In this document: positions 8,406 to 18,793 of the stretch, one piece after another
Layout: the number at the start of each line of letters is the position of its first letter
Position numbering within the stretch: position 1 is the first letter of the stretch
Source of the DNA: Laceyella sacchari
GTDB lineage: Bacteria > Bacillota > Bacilli > Thermoactinomycetales > Thermoactinomycetaceae
Length of the DNA: 64,000 nt
Direction: 5' to 3'
NCBI RefSeq assembly: GCF_004343255.1
Contig: NZ_SMDD01000001.1
Span: 434,001 to 498,000 of the forward strand
Made by a program: the position numbers and the translations under genes
Notes under the pieces: model-generated
The model's database searches: none
Told to the model about the DNA's origin: nothing
What the model saw: only the letters and a program-made list of their open reading frames with translations

Positions 8406-9176
8406 ATGGAAATCGTGAAAGTATCAAATCTGAGCAAAACATATGGCGGGAGCATGCCATTCCGCGCCTTGAAAGATATCAACTTATCGATTGACAAAGG
8501 TGAATTCCTCGGGATCATGGGGCCTTCGGGCAGTGGGAAGACCACATTACTCAACATGATCTCGACCATCGACCATCCCAGTTCAGGCGAAGTCTGGATC
8601 AATGGGCAGAATCCGCATCAGTTGAAGAAAAACCAATTGGCCATGTTTCGGCGCCGAGAACTAGGTTTTGTGTTTCAGGATTTCAATCTGCTGGATACCT
8701 TGACCTTGGGGGAAAACATTGTCTTGCCGCTAACTTTGGATCGGTGTCCTGTTCCTGAAATGGATCGCAAGTTGGCGGAGATCGCCGCCAAGTTGGGAAT
8801 CGACGCCATTCTGGACAAGCGCACGTATGAAGTGTCGGGCGGCCAGCGGCAACGAGCGGCCATTGCACGCGCGCTCATCCATTCCCCGTCCTTGGTGATG
8901 GCGGACGAACCCACGGGTAATCTTGATTCCAAAGCGTCGCGCGATGTGATGGAGACGCTGGAGCGCCTTAATCGCGATGAAGAAGCGACCATGATGATGG
9001 TAACGCATGATCCGATGGCGGCCAGCTACTGCGACCGGGTCATTTTCATCAAAGACGGCCAGCTTTACAATGAGATCCACCGCGGTGACAATCGAAAGGT
9101 GTTTTATCAGCAGATTATTGATGTGTTGGCATTGTTGGGAGGGAATGCGCATGAAATTCCATCAGTTCGCGTATAA
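8406..9176 (+). CDS. BceA-type ABC transporter ATP-binding protein
   Basis: A 256-residue ATPase of the MacB/BceA group. Walker A (GPSGSGKT, near residue 38), Q-loop (FVFQDFNLLD), signature (VSGGQRQR), Walker B (LVMADEPTGNLD) and the H-loop histidine (VTHD) are all intact. It pairs with the following large permease to protect against cell-wall-active peptides by freeing lipid II-cycle intermediates. Its 3' end overlaps the permease gene by 26 bases. Expression is expected from the operator at 8302-8315, separately from the two-component genes. Confidence 0.92.
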   Translation: MEIVKVSNLSKTYGGSMPFRALKDINLSIDKGEFLGIMGPSGSGKTTLLNMISTIDHPSSGEVWINGQNPHQLKKNQLAMFRRRELGFVFQDFNLLDTLTLGENIVLPLTLDRCPVPEMDRKLAEIAAKLGIDAILDKRTYEVSGGQRQRAAIARALIHSPSLVMADEPTGNLDSKASRDVMETLERLNRDEEATMMMVTHDPMAASYCDRVIFIKDGQLYNEIHRGDNRKVFYQQIIDVLALLGGNAHEIPSVRV

Positions 9177-11043
9177 CAATGTCCGGCGCAATATCCGCAC
9201 GTATAGCGCCTATTTGCTGAGTAGCACGTTTGCGGTGATGATTTTCTTCGTTTATGCCATGTTCATTTACCATCCGCAATTGGCAGATGGCTCTGTCAGC
9301 CGGATGGTTAAAATCGGCATGCAGGCGGCGGAATATGTCATATTCGGTTTTTCATTTTTGTTTTTACTTTATTCTGTGGGCGGATTTTTGAAGGCTCGCA
9401 AAAAAGAGTTTGGCTTGTTGGCAATGCTCGGCATGACGCGGATGCAGCTGAACCAACTCGTCTTTCTTGAGAATATGCTGATTGGCCTGTTATCCGTCGG
9501 GATGGGTGTGATGTTGGGCTTGCTGGTGGTGAAAGCTTTCTTTATTTTTGCCGCGTACGCGTTAGAAATGCCGGAACTACCATTTTACTGGCCGGCGGAT
9601 GCGCTTAAGCTGACCATCTTGTCGTTCTTGTGCATGTTTGTGGTGATTTCGCTGATGACGCTGTTTTTTGTGCGCAATCAGCGGGTGATTGCATTGTTGC
9701 AGGGCGCGAACAAGCAAAAACCGGAACCGAAAGCGTCCATTTTCTTGGCGTTGGTGGTGTTTGCCTGCCTTGCTGGTGCGTATGGTATTGCGCTCACTAA
9801 GTTTTCCAGCGATACCATGTTGCTGATATTGGGATTGGCCATTGTCGGCACGTATTTCTTATTCACGCAATTGAGCGTGTTTGTCATCCGCTGGCTGAAG
9901 CGTCGCCGCAGTTTTTATCAGCGTGGTACCAATTTATTATGGTTGTCTGACTTGGCTTACCGCATGAAAGACAATGCGCGGATGTTGTTTTTGGTAACGA
10001 TCGTGTCTGCTGTTGCGTTTACCGCAACAGGTACCTTCCTGTACTTCAAACAGCAGGCCCGGATGATGTTGGAAGTAAATCCGTATCCGTTCATTTATGT
10101 ATCAAGTCCCGACAATCCAAAGGCTAACGCCGATTTGGCCCGGATTGACCGTGAATTGTCCCGAGAGCAGGTGCAGGCAGAGAGAATCACCCTTCCGGTT
10201 CGCTATTATATGCCCACACAAGGAGATAAAAGAGTGGCTATTATCCGCCAATCTGACTACAACCGCCTGGCTCGTCTGCTTGACCGGGACCCGATACATG
10301 TGCGCGGACAGGCGGGTTGGCTTTTGCGGTCAAAAGATAAAGAAAACGATTTGGAGGAAATGAAGCGCATCACCTTCAAAGAGAACGGCAACGTCTTTCA
10401 CATTGATCGGTCGATCGTTGGCACTATTCTGCCTTACTCCCCAGGCGATTTGGTGGTTGCTGACACAGCATTTACCAAATTGACGAAACCGGCCAAACAA
10501 GAAATATTTACTTTCTATATTGTCGACAAATGGATGGGGCAGGAACCCAAAGCAGGTTCTGTGGAACATCGGGTGAGTGAAAAATTGGTAAGCATGTTTC
10601 CTTTCAGTGTAGAGGCGAAAGGGGAATTGTTGGAGCGGGCGACAGTATATCTGACATTTAAGCAATTTACCAGTGTGTCCATGTTTATCGGGATGTTTAT
10701 TGTGTTTATCTTCTTCATGGCAGCAGGTAGTTTCTTGTATTTCCGCCTCTACGCCGACTTGGACCAAGACAGCAAACGGTATCAGGCTATCAGCAAGCTG
10801 GGGTTGACGGAACGTGAGCTGGCAAGAGCCAACACCGTGCAGATGGCGCTGTTGTTCTTCGTTCCCTTTATTGTGGCTGTGGTGCATTCGATCGTTGCGT
10901 TGATGGCATTGCAGGAAGATCTGCAAACGCCGGTGATCGGGCCGGCCACAGTCGGTATCGGCTCGTTTTTCTTGTTGCAGTTCGTATATTTCCTGATTGT
11001 GCGGAGCAGTTATTTAAAATCACTGAAACGCGTGTTAAGCTGA
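9151..11043 (+). CDS. BceB-type ABC transporter permease
   Basis: A 630-residue permease of the FtsX/BceB type: paired N-terminal helices, a further set of helices to about residue 310, then a large extracytoplasmic domain (about residues 340-520) between the seventh and eighth helices, and three C-terminal helices. That big loop defines BceB proteins and is the peptide/target recognition site that also signals to the kinase. The start is ATG 9151, with GGGAGGG 7 bases upstream and inside the end of the ATPase gene (translational coupling). ATG 9145 is too close to that site. Confidence 0.92.
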   Translation: MKFHQFAYNNVRRNIRTYSAYLLSSTFAVMIFFVYAMFIYHPQLADGSVSRMVKIGMQAAEYVIFGFSFLFLLYSVGGFLKARKKEFGLLAMLGMTRMQLNQLVFLENMLIGLLSVGMGVMLGLLVVKAFFIFAAYALEMPELPFYWPADALKLTILSFLCMFVVISLMTLFFVRNQRVIALLQGANKQKPEPKASIFLALVVFACLAGAYGIALTKFSSDTMLLILGLAIVGTYFLFTQLSVFVIRWLKRRRSFYQRGTNLLWLSDLAYRMKDNARMLFLVTIVSAVAFTATGTFLYFKQQARMMLEVNPYPFIYVSSPDNPKANADLARIDRELSREQVQAERITLPVRYYMPTQGDKRVAIIRQSDYNRLARLLDRDPIHVRGQAGWLLRSKDKENDLEEMKRITFKENGNVFHIDRSIVGTILPYSPGDLVVADTAFTKLTKPAKQEIFTFYIVDKWMGQEPKAGSVEHRVSEKLVSMFPFSVEAKGELLERATVYLTFKQFTSVSMFIGMFIVFIFFMAAGSFLYFRLYADLDQDSKRYQAISKLGLTERELARANTVQMALLFFVPFIVAVVHSIVALMALQEDLQTPVIGPATVGIGSFFLLQFVYFLIVRSSYLKSLKRVLS

Positions 11044-11125
11044 TGTGTCTGTTGTTTCTCTCAAGATTTGTGGCGGAATGGGCCATACTATAGTCAGAAT
11101 TAGCCACAATGAAAGAGGGATGGAA

Positions 11126-11566
11126 ATGACGACGCAAGCAGTATATGACGTGCTAAACAAACAGGTTGCCAATTGGTCGGTGCTTTATGTCAAATTGCAC
11201 AATTACCATTGGTTTGTCAAAGGGGATCAGTTCTTCGAACTGCATAAGAAGTTCGAGGAGTATTATACGGAGGCGGCCGGTTATATCGACGAGTTGGCCG
11301 AGCGCTTGCTGGCGATCGGCGGAAAACCGGTCGCCACGATGAAAGAATATCTCAGCTTAGCTTCCATCACGGAAGGGACGGGCAATGAAACCGCTGAGCA
11401 AATGGTGAATAACCTGATCACCGACTTTAACACCTTGGTGGATGAATTGAAACAAGGCATCGATATCGCGGATCAAGCCGGTGATGAATCTACTGCTGAT
11501 ATGTTGACGCACATTCGCACCAGCTTGGAAAAACATCTCTGGATGTTGAATGCATATATGGCATAA
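11126..11566 (+). CDS. dps: Dps family ferritin-like DNA-protection protein
   Basis: A 146-residue mini-ferritin that oxidises iron with hydrogen peroxide and stores it in a 12-mer shell. The intersubunit ferroxidase ligands are visible in [10 protein letters not shown] (His near 25 and 29), [26 protein letters not shown] (His, Glu and Asp) and GGKP. The length is normal for Dps. The start ATG 11126 was preferred over ATG 11120 because AGAGGGA lies at the right distance from it and family members begin MTT. A single gene; a PerR or sigma-B type control is likely in relatives, but no clear box was seen. Confidence 0.93.
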   Translation: MTTQAVYDVLNKQVANWSVLYVKLHNYHWFVKGDQFFELHKKFEEYYTEAAGYIDELAERLLAIGGKPVATMKEYLSLASITEGTGNETAEQMVNNLITDFNTLVDELKQGIDIADQAGDESTADMLTHIRTSLEKHLWMLNAYMA

Positions 11567-11594
11567 CTGATGTGGTAGCTTGCAATCAAGTGGA

Positions 11595-11650
11595 GCACCA
11601 AATGCAATCCAGCCCCTCTGTTTTAAGAGGGGCTGGATTGCGTTTGGTGC
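11595..11650. repeat. Long perfect hairpin after dps
   Basis: About 24 bp of nearly perfect stem (11595-11618 with 11627-11650) and an 8-nt loop. There is no T run beyond it on either strand, so it is a strong secondary structure between convergent genes. It may serve as a terminator or 3' stabiliser. Confidence 0.7.
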
Positions 11651-11675
11651 AGTGGGATGAAAGAAATGCAAAGGT

Positions 11676-11807
11676 TTAATGGAGAATGGAGAGCAAAATC
11701 GCCAGTAAACTCGACGGTTGGTTTTGTTCGCTTTCGATGACGAAAGATAGACTCACCGCCAACATGGCAAACATGATGAGGCTATAGATGAGCAATATTT
11801 TTTTCAA
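11676..11807 (-). CDS. Small hydrophobic protein (43 residues)
   Basis: A short gene with a TTG start at 11807 and a GGAGGG site 7 bases upstream. The protein begins with two lysines, has a hydrophobic helix at about residues 4-24, a short polar stretch (ESEQNQ) and a second hydrophobic patch at the end. It looks like a small membrane or secreted peptide. I recognise no family. Support comes from the well-placed ribosome binding site and the membrane-protein-like composition. Coding status is probable, not certain. Confidence 0.5.
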   Translation of the reverse strand: MKKILLIYSLIMFAMLAVSLSFVIESEQNQPSSLLAILLSILH

Positions 11808-12169
11808 TGAAGAACCCTCCAAGATGATTGGCACAGATCAATATTCACCCATATTATATCACCCGATGCTTGTTGTTTTTAGTTGGAGAAGCGTCGCCAT
11901 TTAAAATTTTTAAGTTGAGATCTCTTTCAACAATGGCGTATAAAAAAGCGTTGACTGTTGCGTCGCTGTTTGGCATGAAAAGCAATGCACTCTATTTTTT
12001 GATACCGCCCATACTCAGATCGCCCCTTTCTGTGTAAAAATGAGGGTAAGCAGTTATTCTGAAAGCCATCGAAACGGAACACATTCTATGGTTCAGTTGC
12101 CGGTTGATGCCGATGGCAGGCTTTGATTGCATCCGCCGGCTAGACGAAGAGTAAGGGAGAGAAGGGCTT
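11808..12169. other. Gap before the M16C peptidase gene
   Basis: About 360 bases without a convincing gene. A 69-codon frame at 11828-12037 lacks a ribosome binding site and a protein-like composition. The stretch presumably holds the divergent promoters of the small minus-strand gene and the peptidase gene. No clear -35/-10 pair was identified. Confidence 0.5.
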
Positions 12170-15106
12170 ATGACGGCAAAAAACTGGAAAAAGGGCGCAC
12201 GTTTGCACGGTTTTGTCCTGCGCGATGAACAAAGGGTGGAAGCAATCGATGCCACTGCTAGGCTGTTTGAGCATGAAAAGACAGGTGCGAAGCTGTTGCA
12301 ATTGGCGAATAGAGATCCCAACAAGGTGTTTGCAGTCAGTTTTAAAACATTGCCACAAGACGATACAGGGTTGACGCATATTTTGGAGCATTCCGTCTTG
12401 TGCGGTTCCCGTAAATATCCGGTGAAGCAACCATTCAAAGAGATGTTGAAAGGATCGTTGTCCACTTATCTCAATGCCTTGACTTTCTCAGACAAAACAG
12501 TGTATCCGGTGGCCAGCCGCAATTGGCGAGATTTTCTCAATTTGGTTTCGGTGTATGTGGATGCCGTGTTTTTTCCGAAGATTCATGAGACACCGGAAAT
12601 CTTCTTACAGGAGGGATGGCATTACGCGTTATCTGCACCGTCTGATCCGTTGGCGATCAGCGGCGTCGTATACAATGAGATGAAAGGGGTTTATTCCTCC
12701 CCTGATTCGTTGTTGGGACGGACGGCCAAAATCATCTTGTATCCGGACACCCCTTACGGGTTTGATTCAGGAGGGAACCCGGACCGCATTCCTGATCTCT
12801 CATTATCACAATTTTTGATGTACCACCGCACCCATTACCATCCATCCAACAGTTATTTTTACTTGTATGGCGACGGTGAACTGGAGGAAGTGTTGCGATT
12901 GTTGCAAGAAGAAGCGCTCGCATCCTTTGGGAAACAAGTATTGACTCATCGTTCGTTGGTGCAACCGCCCTTTTCGTCTCCAGTGGAGAAAACGGTCGCC
13001 TATCCGGCGGCGAGCACTGCGGGGCGAACCATGTACAGTGCTTCCTATGCGGTCGGGGAAGCGACGGACCCCCTCCAGATGATGATGCTGACCCTGATGG
13101 CGTATGTCCTTTTTCACAGTCCGGCGTCTCCGTTGAAGCAGGCACTGTTGGATGCTGGCGTGGGCAAAGTGGTGTCCGGACAGATCGACCCTTCCATGCG
13201 CAAGCCGATGTTCAGCGTGTTTGTAAAACATGCGGAGTCGGGGGTATTGGATCTTTTCCGCCGCGTGTTGACGGACACACTACGTCGGTTAGTGGAGGAT
13301 GGCATCGATCCTGACTTGCTACATGCGGGTATCAACTGGCTGGAAGTGACGTTAAGGGAGCCGGATCAAGGCGGCCCGGCTGGGCTCACTTATTTATTCA
13401 AAGCGATGAGCAGTTGGTTGCACGGCGGTGACCCGTTGGCCCATTTGCGCCATGATAAGACGCTTTCGGCCTTGCGTGCTCATGTGCAAAAAGGTGGCGG
13501 CGAACAATGGATTCAAAAGAACTTGTTGGATAACCATCATGCTGCGTTCTTAACGTTGGAGCCCAGTGTGACACTGGCAGAAGAGAGGGAGCGGCAACAC
13601 AGGCAGAAGCTTGCGCGGATCAAAGATACTTTGTCGGCGGCGGATATCAAGCGGCTCATCGAGCAAACTCAGCGGTTGCAAGCGAGGCAGCAGGCGGCCG
13701 ATCCGGCGGAAGCCTTGGCATGCTTACCCTTATTGAGCTTAAATGAACTCCCGGCTCATCCGAACCCCATCCCGTTGGAGCAAACCGCTGTGCAAGGGGT
13801 TCCTGTTTTGTTCACGCCGCATGACACCAAAGGCATCCATTATCTCCAACTCTCGTTTGACACGAAAGCGGTACCGGAAGAGCATTTCCCCTATATCGCG
13901 CTCTTGGCTTATGTGCTGGGAAAAATGGGCACCAAGCGATACACCTACGGTCAATTGGCCAATGCCGTTCACCTGTTGACCGGCGGTTTGCAATGCAAGG
14001 TGCAGACGTACCAGCAAACACAATCGGCGCCGACGGTTGCGACGGTGTTTCATGTCAATGTGAAGCTCTTGTCCCACCAATGGCCGACACTCCCAAATCT
14101 GTTACATGAAATTTTGAGTTTGACCCACTTTACCGATCATGGGCGCTTGTTGCAATTGATCAGGGAGTTTAAAGCGCAACGGGAGACACTGCTTTTGCGT
14201 AGTGGCCACCAATTTGCAGTGATGCGCCTCGCTTCCTCGCTGTCGGACAAAGGACGGTGCGATGAGCTGTTGCACGGCATCGGTTTGCATCGTTTCTTGA
14301 GCCGGTTGGAACGGGAGTTTGCGCAACGGGCTGACGAAATTGCCAAGCGGTTGCAACAGACTGCGCGCTTGATTTTCCGGCGCGACGCGCTAACTGTGCA
14401 TCGGGTGGCGGCGGAAGGGGAAGCTGGAGAGCATCTGCCGCGTTTTTTGGAACAGTGGGTGCCGACCCTTGGGATGGAGGCGGCTACTCCGCAAGTGCAC
14501 CAGCAAGCGCATCGGGTGGTAAACCACAAACAAGACGAGGCATTTTTCGGCCCAGGACGGGTGCAGTATGTGGCCAAGGGAGGCGGGTTGTTCACGGCCG
14601 GCGGACGCTATGAAGGGCGGTGGATGGTGCTAAAAACGTTGTTAGAGACGGAGTATTTGTGGAATCGGATTCGGGTACGGGGAGGGGCGTATGGCGCAAT
14701 GTGCAGTTTGAGCCGCACGGGTGCGCTTGCATTCGTCTCCTATCGAGATCCAAATCTGACAGAGACTTTGCAGGTGTATCAAGAGATTCCGGCTTATTTG
14801 CGGCGGTTGAACCCCAGTCGGGAAGAATGGCACCGCCTGCTGATCGGCACTCTCCGTAAGTTAGACCCTGCCCGTTCTGCCAGCCAAAAGGGCGAGGCGG
14901 CACTGATGCGCCATTTCAGCGGAATCACGGAGGAGATGGTGCGGGAAGAATGGGAGCAGGTATTGCAGACGAATGTCAATGATGTGCGGGAATTGGCGCC
15001 AGTAGTAGAAGCAGTGTTAAAAGAGGGGGCGGCCTGCGTCATTGGCGGTGAAGGGAAGATTAAAGCCCACGCGGACTTGTTTGACCGGATTGAGCCGCTT
15101 ATTTGA
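12170..15106 (+). CDS. M16C insulinase-family zinc metallopeptidase (PreP/CYM1-like)
   Basis: A 978-residue two-half peptidase that forms a closed chamber and degrades peptides. The inverted zinc motif HxxEH is HILEH at residues 70-74, with the third ligand Glu in VVYNEMKG near 168. The second half (about 520-978) is the catalytically silent M16 half with the M16C-associated linker, as in mitochondrial presequence protease and its bacterial relatives. Length is as expected (950-1000). It probably acts in the cytoplasm since no signal peptide is present. GAAGGG and GGGAGAG precede the ATG. It is not in an obvious operon. Confidence 0.92.
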   Translation: MTAKNWKKGARLHGFVLRDEQRVEAIDATARLFEHEKTGAKLLQLANRDPNKVFAVSFKTLPQDDTGLTHILEHSVLCGSRKYPVKQPFKEMLKGSLSTYLNALTFSDKTVYPVASRNWRDFLNLVSVYVDAVFFPKIHETPEIFLQEGWHYALSAPSDPLAISGVVYNEMKGVYSSPDSLLGRTAKIILYPDTPYGFDSGGNPDRIPDLSLSQFLMYHRTHYHPSNSYFYLYGDGELEEVLRLLQEEALASFGKQVLTHRSLVQPPFSSPVEKTVAYPAASTAGRTMYSASYAVGEATDPLQMMMLTLMAYVLFHSPASPLKQALLDAGVGKVVSGQIDPSMRKPMFSVFVKHAESGVLDLFRRVLTDTLRRLVEDGIDPDLLHAGINWLEVTLREPDQGGPAGLTYLFKAMSSWLHGGDPLAHLRHDKTLSALRAHVQKGGGEQWIQKNLLDNHHAAFLTLEPSVTLAEERERQHRQKLARIKDTLSAADIKRLIEQTQRLQARQQAADPAEALACLPLLSLNELPAHPNPIPLEQTAVQGVPVLFTPHDTKGIHYLQLSFDTKAVPEEHFPYIALLAYVLGKMGTKRYTYGQLANAVHLLTGGLQCKVQTYQQTQSAPTVATVFHVNVKLLSHQWPTLPNLLHEILSLTHFTDHGRLLQLIREFKAQRETLLLRSGHQFAVMRLASSLSDKGRCDELLHGIGLHRFLSRLEREFAQRADEIAKRLQQTARLIFRRDALTVHRVAAEGEAGEHLPRFLEQWVPTLGMEAATPQVHQQAHRVVNHKQDEAFFGPGRVQYVAKGGGLFTAGGRYEGRWMVLKTLLETEYLWNRIRVRGGAYGAMCSLSRTGALAFVSYRDPNLTETLQVYQEIPAYLRRLNPSREEWHRLLIGTLRKLDPARSASQKGEAALMRHFSGITEEMVREEWEQVLQTNVNDVRELAPVVEAVLKEGAACVIGGEGKIKAHADLFDRIEPLI

Positions 15107-15256
15107 TAGCGGTCAAGATCTTCTCTCATTGAATATGAAAGAACCTGATTGTACCGATTTTGAAAGATTTGTCTTGATAATATTTGTTATTTTCCTGTAG
15201 GGTTGATGATGGAGGTCGTGGACAAAGGAGTGGAAACAAAAGTGAAAGGTGACAAC

Positions 15257-16186
15257 ATGCCGACGACTCCGGTGCTTCGCATACGAGACTTAACCAAAAC
15301 CATCGGTAAACGAACCATCATCGACCGCGTTTCGTTTGATGTGAATCCAGGTGAGGTTTTTGGTCTGTTGGGCCCCAACGGAGCGGGAAAAACGACGATC
15401 ATCCGCATGATTGTCGGGTTGATGGCCGCGACTGAAGGGGAAGTGTTCATCAACGGAGTCAGTCTGCAAAAACAGTTTGAAGAAGCGATTCAACATGTAG
15501 GAGCGATTGTGGAGAATCCGGAGCTGTACAAGTTTATGACTGGCTATCAAAACCTCTTGCATTTTGCCAATATGGTGGAAGGGGTCTCTCCAGAATGGAT
15601 CGAAGAAGTGATCGCGCTGGTGAGGCTGGACGAACGGATTGATGAACCGGTCAAAACGTACTCGCTGGGTATGCGGCAACGGCTGGGTGTGGCACAAGCG
15701 ATTTTGCATCGGCCATCGCTGTTGATTTTGGATGAACCGACCAACGGGTTGGATCCCGCTGGCATTCGCGAGTTGCGCGACTACTTGAGGTGGTTGGCCC
15801 AGTCAGAAGGGATTGCGGTCTTGGTTTCCAGCCACCTATTGTCTGAAATGGAGTTAATGTGTGACCGAGTCGCGATTATTCAGCATGGCCGGTTGATTGA
15901 TGTGAAAAAAGTGGATGAGTGGGGAACGGAGCAGACAGGCGCCATGCCGGTGGAATTTGAAGTGGACCGTTTGGACCGTGTGGCGGATGTGCTTTGCCAA
16001 TTAGGTTGGTCACAACCGTGGACGGAAGCGCCGCGCGGGTTCGCTATGGAATTGGAACGAGCCCAGATCGCCGATCTCAATGCCGCACTGGTGGCCAACG
16101 GTGTAAAAGTATATGCCATCAAGGCTCTGGAAAAACGGTTGGAGGACCGTTTCCTGGAGATCACGGGAGGTGAGACGGTTGGGTAA
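15257..16186 (+). CDS. ABC transporter ATP-binding protein (ABC-2 exporter)
   Basis: About 309 residues, with Walker A GPNGAGKTT near residue 38, the signature YSLGMRQRLG, Walker B LLILDEPTNGLDP and the H-loop SSH. The extended C-terminal part is typical of BcrA/NatA-like ATPases of ABC-2 exporters. The start is placed at ATG 15257 behind AAAGGTGA. GTG 15242 and several earlier in-frame starts (from 15203) are possible. It overlaps the permease gene by 8 bases. The substrate is not deducible; BcrA-like systems export peptides, antibiotics or ions. Confidence 0.88.
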   Translation: MPTTPVLRIRDLTKTIGKRTIIDRVSFDVNPGEVFGLLGPNGAGKTTIIRMIVGLMAATEGEVFINGVSLQKQFEEAIQHVGAIVENPELYKFMTGYQNLLHFANMVEGVSPEWIEEVIALVRLDERIDEPVKTYSLGMRQRLGVAQAILHRPSLLILDEPTNGLDPAGIRELRDYLRWLAQSEGIAVLVSSHLLSEMELMCDRVAIIQHGRLIDVKKVDEWGTEQTGAMPVEFEVDRLDRVADVLCQLGWSQPWTEAPRGFAMELERAQIADLNAALVANGVKVYAIKALEKRLEDRFLEITGGETVG

Positions 16187-16946
16187 GTTTGTACGGTTGG
16201 TCAAAAATGAGTGGCTCAAAGTATTTGTGCGACCCCGGACTGCGGTCTTGCTGGCAACCCTGATCGCCTTGGTTTTTGGGACAGCCCTGTTTTTGGCATA
16301 TGTGGCTTCTGCATCCCAAGTTGGTTCCGACCTGTGGGGGTTTGCGTATCAATGTAGTTATCTGCTTATCTTGCCGTTGGTTTTGTCGATGATTGTTGCC
16401 GGGGATATCGTTTCCAGTGAGTTCAATTGGGGAACAATCAAGCTGTTGCTCATTCGCCCCGCCAACCGGACCAAAATCTTGTACGCCAAGTATGCGGCCG
16501 CGGTGTTGTTCAGCGTGTTTTGTCTTGTTTTATTTTTTGTCGCGAGTTTATTGTTCGGTTTAGTCTTTTTCGGATGGGGTCCCCTCGATCAGATCGGTGG
16601 TCAGATCCTGGCTGAGTATGGATATTATTTGATTGAAACGGTGATGATGGTAACTTTGGCCTTTGCTGTTTCCACCGTCTCCCGCAGCAGTTCATTGGGA
16701 ATCGGCTTGAGCATATTCCTGAAGTTCATTGGTATGTTCTTGGTGGGAATCCTCCAATCATTTGAGATGGAATGGGGTAAATACCTGTTGGCGGCCAATC
16801 TGGACCTGGGGCAGTATGAGGCGGGACAGCCGATCCCGTTCCCGGGGATGAGCGTCGGTTTTTCTGTCGTCATCTTGGTACTGCATTTTTTATTGTTTCA
16901 TGCAGTGGCTTGGGTGTCTTTTACCAAGCGGGACGTGGCTGTGTAA
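16179..16946 (+). CDS. ABC-2 type permease
   Basis: A 255-residue integral membrane protein with six predicted helices (first at about residues 20-42, last near 230-250). It is the partner of the preceding ATPase. The text VSSEFNWGTIKLLLIRP near residues 75-95 is the conserved cytoplasmic loop of ABC-2/NatB-like permeases. The start is TTG 16179, with GGGAGGTGA 5 bases upstream inside the ATPase gene, so the two are translationally coupled. A terminator follows. Confidence 0.88.
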   Translation: MGKFVRLVKNEWLKVFVRPRTAVLLATLIALVFGTALFLAYVASASQVGSDLWGFAYQCSYLLILPLVLSMIVAGDIVSSEFNWGTIKLLLIRPANRTKILYAKYAAAVLFSVFCLVLFFVASLLFGLVFFGWGPLDQIGGQILAEYGYYLIETVMMVTLAFAVSTVSRSSSLGIGLSIFLKFIGMFLVGILQSFEMEWGKYLLAANLDLGQYEAGQPIPFPGMSVGFSVVILVLHFLLFHAVAWVSFTKRDVAV

Positions 16947-16950
16947 TACA

Positions 16951-16990
16951 AAACGACTGTTCTCCGGGCAGGGGAATGGTCGTTTGTTTT
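16951..16990 (+). terminator. Terminator of the ABC exporter operon
   Basis: AAACGAC-led arm paired with GTCGTTT, with an imperfect inner stem, followed by GTTTTG. Confidence 0.65.
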
Positions 16991-17189
16991 GTGACAGGGG
17001 AATCTTTGGTTTTTCCGAAAAACAAGAAGGAATTTATAGTATTGTTAATCAATTTATAAAAGATATGTTGTTTTTGGGGATGCATGCGGATGGTCAAACA
17101 TCGTTGTCACAAATGCCTTGGCAAACATGGTTCAAGTCATTTGCAACAAGGACAAGCCTGAGAACGGATCAATCGGAGAACCGCCGTAA

Positions 17190-17226
17190 ACGGAAGCCGT
17201 GATCGGGCCGGCAACAAGGCTTCCGT
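17190..17226 (-). terminator. Possible terminator of spo0M
   Basis: A 9-bp stem (17190-17198 with 17218-17226) with a 19-nt loop just after the spo0M stop on the minus strand. The T tract is poor. Confidence 0.4.
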
Positions 17227-17237
17227 GGCGTTACTCT

Positions 17238-18155
17238 CTAATCGATTTCCTCTTCTGCTGAAAAAGCGAACAAGCCGTCTTTATCTGCTTCCGAGCCGTC
17301 CGTAAGAGCGTCTTCAAACAAATCCTCCAACAGTTCGGTTGCAAGCCAACCCGCCGCAAAGCCGCCAATCGCTCCCGTAGACCGGGACCACTTTTGATGG
17401 TAGTTGTGGTAAAACGTTTTTTTGTCATGCGCAAATGATAAAGGGGAGGAAATCATTTCGGCAATGATTTGCTTCAGCTGATCGGTCAACTCTGAGCCCT
17501 GTTCCAATAGACGATTGTCCAGGTAGATGTCTCGTTTGACCTCTTTTTTGGACATAAATGAAGGGATATCTACTTCAATCAACATATGGATGCTCTCATC
17601 CTCTATTTTGGCGACAAACTCAAGCTCTTTGATGTCGCCGCAAAATAGGGAGGTGGGTGCGAACTTGAACTCTTGCAAATGCCCGTCGAAGGAGCGCGAG
17701 CTGTACTTTTCGGTGAATCCGAGTTCAGACAGGGCGGCAAACACCTGCTTCAATCGAGGAGGAGCTTGAATGATGACGGGATCATGGTCTTTATGGTCAA
17801 TCGCTTCAGCGATGTCCAAATGGGTGATAAAGGTGTAAGAGATAGCGTGGCCCGACAGCAAGAGATTGGTGGGTAAGGAATAAGTAAAAGGCAACACTTT
17901 CTGTTTCCCAGGTTGGATGGTGAACGCCTCGTGGAAAGGGAAACGTTCAATCAGATGAGTGAAAATTTGTTCTTTGCCATGGAGTTGAACCACAAAATCA
18001 ATATCGATTTTGTTGATTTCCTGCGCAACAGCCCCACCAAGTATCATTAATTCTCCGTGGATCGTTTCACCTGAAGCATATTCTTCTTTATCGAGAATAA
18101 GATCAACTTTGGCTCCGCCTTTGCCGAGTTTGGCCATAAATTTTTTGAATACCAT
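17238..18155 (-). CDS. spo0M: Sporulation-control protein Spo0M
   Basis: A 305-residue protein with an arrestin-like fold (about residues 1-130 plus a second beta domain to about 250), matching the Spo0M/SpoOM family, which affects entry into sporulation and cell division in Bacillus. The opening VFKKFMAKLGKGGAKVDL and the VDIPSFMSKK region are typical. The C-terminal tail is rich in Asp and Glu. The start ATG 18155 has AAAGGAGA 7 bases upstream, so a longer upstream frame is rejected. It is a single minus-strand gene. Transcription by sigma-H is known for the Bacillus gene; I did not find a clear sigma-H box here. Confidence 0.9.
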   Translation of the reverse strand: MVFKKFMAKLGKGGAKVDLILDKEEYASGETIHGELMILGGAVAQEINKIDIDFVVQLHGKEQIFTHLIERFPFHEAFTIQPGKQKVLPFTYSLPTNLLLSGHAISYTFITHLDIAEAIDHKDHDPVIIQAPPRLKQVFAALSELGFTEKYSSRSFDGHLQEFKFAPTSLFCGDIKELEFVAKIEDESIHMLIEVDIPSFMSKKEVKRDIYLDNRLLEQGSELTDQLKQIIAEMISSPLSFAHDKKTFYHNYHQKWSRSTGAIGGFAAGWLATELLEDLFEDALTDGSEADKDGLFAFSAEEEID

Positions 18156-18371
18156 GGGTCTGTCTCCTTTTTTTAAATAAATATACCTGATTATTCCGCT
18201 GTTAAAACCGATTGCTTGATGTGCTCTTGCACAAGCGCTGATGGTTTGGCAAAGCATTGGCCTTACGCATGACGGAATAATGCTGAATCTTATGAATTTG
18301 CCGATGGTTGATCTTTGATGAGAGAGTTGACCGGGCATCATTCTCTGATTCGGATCAAGGAGGGACGCAGG

Positions 18372-18674
18372 ATGGGAAGTTTCATGCACGAGAGGCAGGA
18401 GAGATTGAGAGAAGAAGTACAAAGCCGGAAGTTGATGCGAGTTGCACCGGTGGGTCGGGAGAAACGCGATGTCGAATGGTCATTAAAACAGCTAGGGATG
18501 GATTGTATGTGGGAAAAATCGCAAACCGGAGCGCACACGGTTTCTGTGTATGGAGAATTGACCCGCCAGACGGGGCGGATGGTTGTGATTTATGACAAGC
18601 ACAACCGGGTGAGCGAGTGTCATGCATTTCATCCGTGCCATGTGGATGAGATCGAGTGGGTAAAAAGATCGTAG
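18372..18674 (+). CDS. Unknown protein, 100 residues
   Basis: A small soluble protein with a charged N-terminal helix (about residues 5-30) followed by a probable beta-rich half with several tryptophan, cysteine and histidine residues (CMWEK, CHAFHPCHVDEIEW). The last part has a C-x3-H-x2-C-H pattern, suggestive of metal binding but not a known finger. AAGGAGGGA lies 6 bases before ATG 18372, which decides the start. A strong terminator follows. I do not recognise the family. Confidence 0.65.
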   Translation: MGSFMHERQERLREEVQSRKLMRVAPVGREKRDVEWSLKQLGMDCMWEKSQTGAHTVSVYGELTRQTGRMVVIYDKHNRVSECHAFHPCHVDEIEWVKRS

Positions 18675-18678
18675 CATT

Positions 18679-18702
18679 CCGCCCTTTGTGGGCGGTTTTT
18701 TT
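18679..18702 (+). terminator. Intrinsic terminator
   Basis: CCGCCC (18679-18684) pairs with GGGCGG (18690-18695), followed by seven T. Confidence 0.92.
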
Positions 18703-18793
18703 CATGGCTGGGTAGAGGGTGTGGGCGTGTTCTGGTTACGGCATGCGAACATCTGTTAGAATGAAAATAAGAAGCGCTTATGGAGGGATGAGA

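Noticed and set aside
11828-12037. 69-codon plus-strand frame before the M16C peptidase gene
   Set aside because: No ribosome binding site, patchy composition, and position in the likely promoter region.
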